A stretch of 7,520 nucleotides of DNA, taken from the NCBI GenBank assembly GCA_003154855.1, contig PMEV01000173.1, positions 1,340-8,859 on the forward strand. The letters run 5' to 3'. Source of the stretch: Bryobacterales bacterium. GTDB taxonomy: Bacteria > Acidobacteriota > Terriglobia > Bryobacterales > Bryobacteraceae. The position numbers were made by a program, and so were the translations under genes. The notes under the pieces are model-generated. The model did not search any database and had not been told where the DNA came from. It was given only the letters and a program-made list of their open reading frames with translations. This document shows, one piece after another, positions 1 through 5,752 of this stretch. Numbering within the stretch: the stretch's first letter is position 1; each line of letters begins with the position of its first letter.

Positions 1-192
1 TGGGGCATCGCCGCGCTACACCCTGAATCGTTCCTGATTGGGCTCTTCCGCCAGGAGCAAGCGCTGGTGATGGCGAAACTGGAGCAACAGGCCGCCGACC
101 GCGGCCGAACGTTGCGTCAACTCCTGAACATCCTGAGCGGCACCGTGCCCGACTTCGTAGCGCATGTCTCCTACGCGACGCCAGGCGAATAG
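1..192 (+). CDS. C-terminal fragment of a PIN-domain (VapC-like) protein
   Basis: The reading frame is open from the first base and ends at TAG 190-192, leaving 63 residues; the start and the catalytic part lie outside the window. The fragment reads LHPESFLIGLF, then a helical stretch ending in LRQLLNILSG and TVPDFVAHV. This arrangement (HP-E/D-F-L, a helix rich in A, Q and L, a short L-rich helix, then P-x-F-V/A) resembles the C-terminal tail of a family of bacterial PIN-domain proteins, which are metal-dependent ribonucleases often acting as toxins of VapBC-type pairs. The acidic active-site residues cannot be checked because they lie upstream. A partner antitoxin, if any, would also be upstream. 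The call is from family resemblance; that it is a real coding end is fairly safe, the family moderately so. Confidence 0.5.
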   Translation, partial: WGIAALHPESFLIGLFRQEQALVMAKLEQQAADRGRTLRQLLNILSGTVPDFVAHVSYATPGE

Positions 193-363
193 CGGCGATA
201 CCGCTTGGAGCGGCGGATCCCTCCCCGTGAATCGCCCAGTGTTAAGCGTTGGTCTGTCGCGCATGAGGTGAGCACTCCGGTCGAGCGATGGCCCGTCCGG
301 GAGCGGACCACTACCAGGGATTGCGGGTGCTCGGTAGGATGAGGCTCCGCCCTGTCCGCGGCC
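193..363. other. Convergent intergenic region with two small inverted repeats
   Basis: This gap separates the 3' ends of the PIN-like gene (+) and the response-regulator gene (-). It holds two short perfect hairpins: CCGCT-TGG-AGCGG at 201-213, starting 8 bases after the plus-strand stop, and GTCCG-GGAG-CGGAC at 295-308. Neither is followed by a T-run in either direction, so they are at best weak or factor-assisted terminators. I see no other gene here. Confidence 0.3.
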
Positions 364-1071
364 CTACGTCTTGGGTTCGGCGTCCGGCAACTGGAAGCGG
401 TAGCCGACCCAGGGTTCGGTGAGCAGGTAGCGGGGAGTGGAGGGATCGGGCTCGATCTTCTTGCGCAGTTGATTCACGAAGACGCGGAGGTACTCGACCT
501 CGTCGCCGTAATCGGGGCCCCATACGGCCTGCAGAAGCGCGCCGTGCGGGATCGACTCGTTGGGGTGGGCCAGGAAATACTGGAGCAGATCGAACTCTTT
601 GGGAGTGAGCCGGACCGAGCTGGAGCCGGCCATCACGCGGCGGGTCTTGAGGTTGATCTCGGTGCCGCCCAGGCGGACGGACTCCAGGCCGTCTTCGGCG
701 CGCGGAGGCAGGCGGCGCAGGGCGGCGCGGATGCGCGCCAGCAGCTCGGGCATGCCGAAAGGCTTGGTGACGTAGTCGTCGGCGCCCGCGTCGAGCGCCT
801 GGACTTTGTCCTGTTCGGTGTTGCGCACGGTGAGCACGATGATGGCGATGTCCCAGCGCGCGCGGATTTCCCGGCAGGCCGCCATCCCGCCCATGCCGGG
901 CATATTCATGTCCAGGAGAACCAGGTCGAAGCGGTCGGCCGCGAGCTTCTCGAGGGCCTCTTCGCCGCTTCGCGCGTCCGCGATGAAATGGCCGTGGCCG
1001 GCGAGCGTGGCCCGCATGACGCGGCGGATCTGCGGCTCGTCGTCCACCACCAGAATTCGAGTGGCGCTCAC
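364..1071 (-). CDS. kdpE: KdpE-type OmpR/PhoB-family response regulator
   Basis: This is a 235-residue DNA-binding regulator, the usual length for the OmpR/PhoB family. The receiver domain covers about residues 4-118: the acidic pair is D10/D11, the phosphoacceptor is D54 (LLDMNMPGM), the switch Thr is T81 and the conserved Lys is K103 (KPF). The winged-helix domain covers about 131-230, with RLTPKEFDLL at 154-163 and YLRVFVNQLRKKIEPD at 194-209, a strongly KdpE-like recognition region. The start is GTG at 1071; it overlaps the kinase stop as GTGA, so the two genes are translationally coupled. KdpE classically activates the kdpFABC potassium-pump operon under K+ limitation or osmotic stress, but no such operon lies in this window, so the target is unknown here. 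The regulator assignment is certain; the potassium role is inferred from the family. Confidence 0.93.
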   Translation of the reverse strand: MSATRILVVDDEPQIRRVMRATLAGHGHFIADARSGEEALEKLAADRFDLVLLDMNMPGMGGMAACREIRARWDIAIIVLTVRNTEQDKVQALDAGADDYVTKPFGMPELLARIRAALRRLPPRAEDGLESVRLGGTEINLKTRRVMAGSSSVRLTPKEFDLLQYFLAHPNESIPHGALLQAVWGPDYGDEVEYLRVFVNQLRKKIEPDPSTPRYLLTEPWVGYRFQLPDAEPKT

Positions 1072-2519
1072 GACGACTCCTCGTCGGTGGCCAGCGGAAG
1101 AGAGAAGCAGAAGCGGGAACCCCGGTCCGCGCTCTCGACCCAGATACGGCCGCCATGGGCCAGCACGATTTCCCGGGCGATGGCGAGGCCCATGCCGGTG
1201 CCTGGGATGCGATGGCGGTCCTTGTCACAGCGATAGAATTTCTCGAAAACGCGCTCGCGGTCGGCTTCGCGAATGCCCGGGCCGCGGTCGGAGACGGCGA
1301 AGACCACGCCGTCCTGGCGGGCCTCGGCGCGCACGGTGATGGGCGAACCGGGCGGCGAGTATTTCAAGGCATTGTCGACAAGTTGCAGGATGGCGGTTTG
1401 AAACATGACGGGATCGGCGCTGCACAGCGGCAGGTCGCTCGATGCGGAGATCTCAATCCTGCGGCCATCCAGAGTGGGTTCGACCTTGGCGAGGGCGGTG
1501 GCCAGCAGGTCGGCGGGACGCTGCGGCTGCCGCTCGATGCGCAGCTCGCCGGCCTCGATGCGCGCCATGTCGATGGCGTCGGTGACCATGGAGCTCATGC
1601 GGTCGGTCTCCTCGCTGATGACGGTGAGTAGCTCGGCGGTGGTCGAATCCGACTGCGGCGCCGAGAGCAAGGCCGAGACCGCCGCCTTGATGGAGGTTAG
1701 CGGCGTCTTGAATTCGTGCGCCACGGCGTCCAGCAAGGTGGATTTCAGTTCCTGGCTCTCGCGGGCAGCCTCGGCCCGGCCGGCCAGCTCGAGCGTGGTG
1801 GCGCGTTCGAAGGAGATCGCGGCCAGGTTGGCGATGGCGTGCAGGGCGGCGTCGGAGATGCCATGGCTCAGGATCGCGAGGCTGCCGATGGGGCTTCCGC
1901 CCAACCGGATGGGAACGATGGCGACCCCGTTCTCGTCGAGCTCGGTGTTCTGCAGGGCGGCATCGCGCAGACGGCCTTCGGCGATAGGAAGATCCTGGGG
2001 GCCGGAGTGTGCGGTCTCGCCGGTGCGCCGGTCGAAAATGGCGGCGGCTTGGACGTCGAAGACGGAGGCTACGTGCATGACGACCTGGCGGGCGACGCCG
2101 GTGTGGCGGGCATCCGCGAGCAGCAAGGCGCGGCTGAGATTGTAGAGGCGCTCCATCTCGGCGCGGCGCTGGAGGGCCTCGGCGGCGCGGCGTTTGGCTG
2201 TGGCGGACAATTGGCTCGCGGTAACCGCGGTGACCAGAAAGGCCACCAGGGCCACCCAGTTCTGAGGGTCGGAGATGGTCAGCGTGCCGACCGGAGGCAG
2301 AAAGAAGTAGTTGAAGCAGAGCACGGCGGCGACGGAGGCGAGCACGGCTTCGGGCAGACTCCACCAGGTGGCGATGGCCAGGATGGCGAGCAGGAAAGTG
2401 AGCGCGACGGTGGTGGCATTCACGTGCAGGACCAGGGCGCAGGCGATCGTCACCGCGGCGACGAGGCCCAATGAGGCGGCCAAACGCGCTAGCCGCGGCC
2501 AATCCATGGCGGATCGCAT
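1068..2519 (-). CDS. kdpD: Short KdpD-like sensor histidine kinase (DUF4118 membrane domain, no N-terminal KdpD domain)
   Basis: This 483-residue membrane kinase is predicted to phosphorylate the adjacent KdpE. Four hydrophobic segments lie at about 12-31, 37-52, 56-73 and 87-104, with FNYFFLPPVGTLTISDPQNW between the third and fourth; this is the DUF4118 four-helix domain of KdpD. A GAF-like region follows at about 125-240, then a HisKA helix with the phospho-accepting H268 (AHEFKTPL), and an ATPase domain with N box N383 (VDNALKYSP), G1 DRGPGI (411-416), F box FEKFYR (425-430) and G2 GTGMGL (440-445). All catalytic motifs are intact. Classical KdpD is close to 900 residues and carries an N-terminal ATP-binding KdpD domain and a Usp domain; both are absent here. 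The first ATG has a purine-rich Shine-Dalgarno sequence (GGAAGGGGAAG) just upstream, so the short form looks native and not truncated by mutation. Confidence 0.9.
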   Translation of the reverse strand: MRSAMDWPRLARLAASLGLVAAVTIACALVLHVNATTVALTFLLAILAIATWWSLPEAVLASVAAVLCFNYFFLPPVGTLTISDPQNWVALVAFLVTAVTASQLSATAKRRAAEALQRRAEMERLYNLSRALLLADARHTGVARQVVMHVASVFDVQAAAIFDRRTGETAHSGPQDLPIAEGRLRDAALQNTELDENGVAIVPIRLGGSPIGSLAILSHGISDAALHAIANLAAISFERATTLELAGRAEAARESQELKSTLLDAVAHEFKTPLTSIKAAVSALLSAPQSDSTTAELLTVISEETDRMSSMVTDAIDMARIEAGELRIERQPQRPADLLATALAKVEPTLDGRRIEISASSDLPLCSADPVMFQTAILQLVDNALKYSPPGSPITVRAEARQDGVVFAVSDRGPGIREADRERVFEKFYRCDKDRHRIPGTGMGLAIAREIVLAHGGRIWVESADRGSRFCFSLPLATDEESS

Positions 2520-2522
2520 GAT

Positions 2523-2545
2523 CTTCCCCTTCCGTGCCTATTCTA
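2523..2545 (-). promoter_or_regulatory. Putative -10 element and Shine-Dalgarno of the kinase/regulator operon
   Basis: Reading the minus strand, TAGAAT (2545-2540) matches the sigma-70 -10 consensus at 5 of 6 positions. It is followed by GGAAGGGGAAG (2533-2523), three bases before the kinase ATG. Transcription would begin near 2533, giving a leader of only about 14 nt that is essentially the ribosome-binding site. I see no recognisable -35; that position falls in the G/C-run tract. Confidence 0.4.
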
Positions 2546-2551
2546 CACGGC

Positions 2552-2627
2552 GGGGTGGGCGGGGGTTCCCAGTGTGGCTCTGGCGAGGCGCGCGATGGGG
2601 GGCGGACACCGGGGACGGGGCGCGGGG
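2552..2627 (+). repeat. Cluster of G-runs with G-quadruplex potential
   Basis: Seven runs of three or more G occur on the plus strand: 2552-2555, 2557-2559, 2561-2565, 2597-2602, 2611-2614, 2617-2620 and 2624-2627. The last four are separated by 8, 2 and 3 bases and meet the usual sequence rule for an intramolecular quadruplex of three or four tetrads. The cluster is upstream of both divergent genes and spans where the -35 of the kinase operon would be. The runs are a direct observation; folding is inferred. Confidence 0.5.
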
Positions 2628-2710
2628 ACCCCGGCCTAAGAGGATAATGGACTAAGCACGCCGGCAGGGCGACTCTGAGTGATTCAACTCCGCGAAAGCC
2701 CAGCGGAGGA

Positions 2711-2746
2711 TGTGCTGTCGCGCACACCCGGTCAATCGGGAGGTGA
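2711..2746 (+). promoter_or_regulatory. Leader hairpins and strong Shine-Dalgarno of the DUF4288-like gene
   Basis: GGGAGGTGA (2738-2746) is a near-perfect anti-16S match, 6 nt before the GTG at 2753, and decides that unusual start. Just upstream are two adjacent dyads: TGTGC-N6-GCACA (2711-2726) and CCCG-N6-CGGG (2727-2740). The 3' arm of the second covers the first three G of the Shine-Dalgarno. The first could instead be a DNA operator. The ribosome site is secure; the regulatory role of the dyads is speculative. Confidence 0.5.
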
Positions 2747-2752
2747 GGGAGC

Positions 2753-3208
2753 GTGGTCGAAGATCGACGAGGTCGAGAATGGTACGTGGCGGCGCTGATC
2801 ATGGAAATAACAGTAGACGGGCAGGCGAGGAATGTCGTTCACCGCAACTTCTTCTTGGTTAGCGCGCGCACGCCGAAAGAAGCCTACGACAAGGCCTTGC
2901 AATTGGGGCATGGGGGTGAAACCGTGTATGACAATCCGGACGGATGCCGGGTGCAACACAAGTTCAGGGGGATAGCACAACTGGACACGCTGGTCGCTGG
3001 TGAACTTGCCGACGGGGCGGAGCTCATGTTCGAGCAGCACGTTGGGGTTACCGAGGGGCAGATTCAAGCCTGGATACTACCCAAGGAACGGCTTTGGGCT
3101 TTCCGCCAGCCAGAGAGTCAGGGAACGGACGTTCCAGATTACTCATCCAAGGAGATTCTCGCCCGTGTCACGAAGATGCTGTCAAGGCGAAATCCGAGGA
3201 GACGCTGA
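2753..3208 (+). CDS. DUF4288-like protein of unknown function
   Basis: This 151-residue soluble protein starts at GTG 2753, chosen because of the excellent Shine-Dalgarno sequence and because the next ATG (2801) would cut off the conserved beginning. Residues about 10-95 have the layout I associate with DUF4288: a WYVAALIMEI opening strand, a VVHRNFFLVSART strand, a helix with EAYDKALQLG, then YDNPDGCRVQHKFRGIAQLD. Beyond that lies an extension of about 55 residues ending in a very basic tail (SRRNPRRR). There is no signal peptide, membrane segment or recognisable catalytic motif. DUF4288 proteins have no established biochemical role that I know of. The gene stands alone: the kinase operon diverges from it and the HTH gene converges on it. 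It is certainly coding; the family assignment is from memory of the domain pattern. Confidence 0.75.
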   Translation: MVEDRRGREWYVAALIMEITVDGQARNVVHRNFFLVSARTPKEAYDKALQLGHGGETVYDNPDGCRVQHKFRGIAQLDTLVAGELADGAELMFEQHVGVTEGQIQAWILPKERLWAFRQPESQGTDVPDYSSKEILARVTKMLSRRNPRRR

Positions 3209-3257
3209 CATGCCGGCGGCCGGGGAGTGAGTCGCAGTAGAGACGGCTTCTGCAAAC

Positions 3258-3295
3258 CGCCCCGGATAGATCGCTTCTTAGATGCAAACGGGGCG
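3258..3295. terminator. Possible bidirectional terminator between convergent genes
   Basis: A perfect 7-bp inverted repeat, CGCCCCG (3258-3264) and CGGGGCG (3289-3295), flanks a 24-base loop between the DUF4288-like stop (3208) and the HTH stop (3306). Only short T-rich stretches follow on either strand, and the loop is large, so it is a weak candidate. A second pairing, CCGGGG (3220-3225) with CCCCGG (3260-3265), would compete with it. Confidence 0.3.
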
Positions 3296-3305
3296 TCCTT
3301 CGACC

Positions 3306-3587
3306 CTAGACCAGCTCAAGCCGCAGTTCCCGACCCACGGCGATTGCGGCTTTGCGCAGAGTGCTTAGCGTTACCGCTTCGTATTCGGGGTTGAGCAACC
3401 GATCAAGCGCGACGCGGCCGGTGTGTGTACGGCGGGCCATCTCGGCCTTGGAAATCCGCTTCTCCTTCATGGCGGCTTCGAGTTGGCGGGCGAGCACGCG
3501 TTTGATGGCGGCCGCGGTGGCTTCCTCGTAGCCGCCCTCCTCGCGGAGCCAACTATCGAAGGATGATCCGATGTGCTTGCGCTTCAT
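3306..3587 (-). CDS. XRE/HTH-domain protein of an antitoxin-like family, no toxin partner nearby
   Basis: This 93-residue protein has a short N-terminal region with GSSFDSWLREEGGYEE (7-22), a helix with AIKRVLARQLEAAMKEKRIS, and a Cro/C1-type helix-turn-helix at about 33-66 (SKAEMARRTHTGRVALDRLL). It ends with AVTLSTLRKAAIAVGRELRLELV. The pattern matches small XRE-type regulators often encoded next to RelE/HigB-type toxins. Here the gene upstream on the same strand is the prolyl oligopeptidase, whose stop is only 35 bp away, and the next gene downstream is convergent, so there is no toxin partner in this window. The ATG at 3587 lacks a strong Shine-Dalgarno sequence (GGGTAG at best). It may be cotranscribed with the peptidase. 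DNA binding is confident; the antitoxin role is only a family association. Confidence 0.85.
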   Translation of the reverse strand: MKRKHIGSSFDSWLREEGGYEEATAAAIKRVLARQLEAAMKEKRISKAEMARRTHTGRVALDRLLNPEYEAVTLSTLRKAAIAVGRELRLELV

Positions 3588-3622
3588 CTGCTACCCGCTT
3601 ACGTTGCTACTCAAGCAGACCA

Positions 3623-5674
3623 TCATTCTCCCAATTGCGAGTAGAGGAAGGCCAGTTCGTCGGTGAGATCGTCGATCTGCTTGCCGATGGGGCGGCCGCG
3701 GCTGTGGCCGGCGCTGGTGTCGTAGCGCAGGAGGATGGGGCGGTCCGAGGCGGTCGATGCCTGCAGGAGCGCGGCCATCTTGCGGGCATGGAGGGGCGCG
3801 ACGCGGGTATCGGCGTCGCCGGTGGTGAAGAGCACGGCGGGGTATTTCACGCCCGGCCGCACATGCTGATAGGGCGAATAGGCGTAGATGTACTTAAACG
3901 CGCCGGGATCGTCCGCGGAGCCGTATTCGGGCACCCACCAGCGTGCCACCAGGAACTTCTGGAAGCGCAGCATGTCGAGCAGCGGGTAGCCGCAGATGGC
4001 GGCGCGAAACAGGTCCGGGCGCTGGGTGATGGCGGCGCCCATCAGCAGCCCGCCGTTGCTGGCGCCCGAAATCGCGAGGCGCGAAGGGCTCGTGAAGCGA
4101 TTCGCCACGAGCCACTCGGCGGCCGCGATGAAGTCGTCGAAAACGTTCTGCTTCTTCTCGTGCATCCCGGCCTCGTGCCACTTTTCGCCAAACTCGCCGC
4201 CGCCGCGCAGGTTCGGCTGGGCGAAGACGCCGCCATTCTCGGCCCACAGAACGGCCTTGGGGGCGAACGCGGGGGTCAGGCTGATATCGAATCCGCCGTA
4301 GCCGGTGAGGAAGACGGGATTCGTGCCGTCCAGGCGCAGCCCCTTGCGATACAGCAGGAACATGGGGATCTTCGTGCCGTCCTTGGATGGGTACCAGACC
4401 TGCTTCAGCTCGAGCTGGTCGCGATCGATGGGGACATTGGCGCGCCACCACAGGGACTGCTTCCCGCCGGCAGTGTCGTAGCGGTAGATGCTCTCGGGGA
4501 TGTGGAACGAATTGAACTGGAAGAAAGCCTCGTGGCCGCTCCAGTTACCGCCCGGAGCGCTGGCGGAGCCGATGCCGGCGAGGTCGATATCGCGCACGCG
4601 GTGGCCCTCGGGCGAGAAAACGGCGAGCGCCGAGGAGCAATTGCGGAGGGTTTCGACAAACAACATACCGCCGGCGATGGAGAAGCTTTCGATGGGCGCA
4701 TCGCCCTCCGGGATCAGCTCCCGCCAGCGATCGCGCGCGGGGTTGCGCAGATCGATCGCGAGAATGCGGCCGTGGGGCGCCTTCCAATCCGTGTGAATGT
4801 AGAGGGTGTCGCCGCCGATTTCGCCAAAGAACCTGCCGGGAAGGTCCTTGACGATGGGGACGAGCGGAGTCGCGCGCGCGAGGTCTTGCGCCCAGATTTC
4901 GGTGCGCTCGCCGACGCTGCCCTCGAAGACATGGATCAGGAGGTAGCGGCCGCCCTCGGAGAGATGCGCGTCGATCAGCTTCTCCGGCCCGTAGGCCTGG
5001 CCGAAAACCACGCGATCCTGGCTGGCGGGCTGGCCGATGACGTGATGGTAAACACGCGGCCCGGCCTTTTCGAAGCGGCTGTAGTAGAAGCCGGCGCGGC
5101 TGGGCTCGATCGAAACGTCATAACGGCCACGCGGCAGTTCGTCGGCGAGATTGCGGCGGCTATCCACGTCCAGCAGCTTGACGGTGACTTCGTCCTCCCC
5201 GCCCCGGCGAATGCCGTAGGCCACCAGCTTGCCATCCTCGGAAATATCGAGGAAGCTGACCCAGGTGGTGTGGTCGGGACTGAGCGGAGCGGGGTCCACC
5301 AGCACCTGGTCCGGGCCGTCGAGAGCTTCCTTCATGCACAGAACGGGCTGATCCTGACCGATGCGGCGGCGCGTGAAAAAGTAGCGGCCGCCGCGGGCGC
5401 GCGGAACGCTGGTCTCCTCGACGTTCATCAGTTCCGCCAGGCGCTTGCCGAGGCGGGCGCGAGCCGGCAGCCGGTCGAGGATGGGCCGCGAGTAGGCGTT
5501 CTGGGCGTCGATCCAGGCGCGAGTTTCCGGGCTCTGTTGGTCTTCGAGCCAGCGGTAGGGGTCGGCGATCTCGACGCCGTGCAGGACCTCTTTGACGTTA
5601 TCGGCGCGCGTGGCGGGCGGTTTCTGCGCCCAGGCGGCGGATGCCAGCAGGACGAAGGGCAGGATTCGAGACAT
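3623..5674 (-). CDS. Exported prolyl oligopeptidase (S9A family serine peptidase)
   Basis: This 683-residue enzyme should cleave short proline-containing peptides on the carboxyl side of proline. The first 16 residues (MSRILPFVLLASAAWA) form a signal peptide with an AWA-Q cleavage site, so it acts in the periplasm or outside; many S9A enzymes are cytosolic. The mature N-terminus has the typical DPYRWLED (about 38-45); a beta-propeller covers roughly 80-415, and an alpha/beta-hydrolase domain follows. The triad is visible: S539 in SGASNGG, D622 in GDADTRV and H657 in SAGHSRGRP, with the conserved Arg at 624. Length is normal for the family. I chose ATG 5674 over the TTG at 5677 because a -10-like hexamer sits exactly 7 nt before this ATG. 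It is divergent from the acyl-CoA dehydrogenase and may read into the HTH gene 35 bp downstream. Confidence 0.93.
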   Translation of the reverse strand: MSRILPFVLLASAAWAQKPPATRADNVKEVLHGVEIADPYRWLEDQQSPETRAWIDAQNAYSRPILDRLPARARLGKRLAELMNVEETSVPRARGGRYFFTRRRIGQDQPVLCMKEALDGPDQVLVDPAPLSPDHTTWVSFLDISEDGKLVAYGIRRGGEDEVTVKLLDVDSRRNLADELPRGRYDVSIEPSRAGFYYSRFEKAGPRVYHHVIGQPASQDRVVFGQAYGPEKLIDAHLSEGGRYLLIHVFEGSVGERTEIWAQDLARATPLVPIVKDLPGRFFGEIGGDTLYIHTDWKAPHGRILAIDLRNPARDRWRELIPEGDAPIESFSIAGGMLFVETLRNCSSALAVFSPEGHRVRDIDLAGIGSASAPGGNWSGHEAFFQFNSFHIPESIYRYDTAGGKQSLWWRANVPIDRDQLELKQVWYPSKDGTKIPMFLLYRKGLRLDGTNPVFLTGYGGFDISLTPAFAPKAVLWAENGGVFAQPNLRGGGEFGEKWHEAGMHEKKQNVFDDFIAAAEWLVANRFTSPSRLAISGASNGGLLMGAAITQRPDLFRAAICGYPLLDMLRFQKFLVARWWVPEYGSADDPGAFKYIYAYSPYQHVRPGVKYPAVLFTTGDADTRVAPLHARKMAALLQASTASDRPILLRYDTSAGHSRGRPIGKQIDDLTDELAFLYSQLGE

Positions 5675-5681
5675 CAACTAC

Positions 5682-5687
5682 AGGCTA
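5682..5687 (-). promoter_or_regulatory. Putative -10 element for a leaderless peptidase transcript
   Basis: On the minus strand TAGCCT (5687-5682) fits TANNNT and is separated by 7 nt (GTAGTTG) from the ATG at 5674. A start site 7 bases after the hexamer would be 5675, one base before the ATG. No Shine-Dalgarno sequence precedes the ATG, and no good -35 is visible. Confidence 0.4.
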
Positions 5688-5739
5688 GCAGACGCGATTC
5701 CGACCGGAAGACGTGCCGTTGCGGAGGGGCTCGCTTCGG

Positions 5740-5745
5740 TACGAT
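5740..5745 (+). promoter_or_regulatory. Putative -10 element for a leaderless dehydrogenase transcript
   Basis: TACGAT (5740-5745) fits TANNNT and lies 7 nt (GGTGGGC) before the ATG at 5753, predicting a transcription start near 5752. TTGCGG (5719-5724) is a partial -35 with a short 15-bp spacer. If this is right, the upstream ATG at 5744 is inside the promoter and is not the start codon. Confidence 0.4.
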
Positions 5746-5752
5746 GGTGGGC

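Noticed and set aside
16..264. An 82-codon minus-strand open frame over the left end.
   Set aside because: It overlaps the plus-strand PIN-like tail, which has recognisable motifs; the minus-strand product has none.
469..2474. Several plus-strand open frames of 150-255 codons opposite the kinase and regulator.
   Set aside because: They mirror the GC-rich third positions of two clearly recognised genes; their translations are low-complexity G/A/R/V-rich with no motif and no ribosome site.
2643..2655. GATAAT followed by a tiny ATG-GAC-TAA reading frame, as a possible promoter or leader peptide for the DUF4288-like gene.
   Set aside because: No -35 match lies at normal spacing, the frame is two codons long, and it is about 100 bp from the gene; chance is the simplest explanation.
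3306..3587. The HTH gene together with the DUF4288-like gene as a toxin-antitoxin pair.
   Set aside because: The genes are convergent and separated by about 100 bp with a possible terminator between them, whereas such pairs are normally co-directional and overlapping or tightly spaced.
3563..5752. A long plus-strand open frame antisense to the whole peptidase gene, continuing without a stop into the dehydrogenase (1119 codons in total).
   Set aside because: The minus strand encodes a peptidase with a full catalytic triad, and the plus-strand translation over that span shows no domain. The dehydrogenase family begins at 5753. The open frame is a by-product of GC-rich codon use, but an automatic gene caller could wrongly fuse it to the dehydrogenase.
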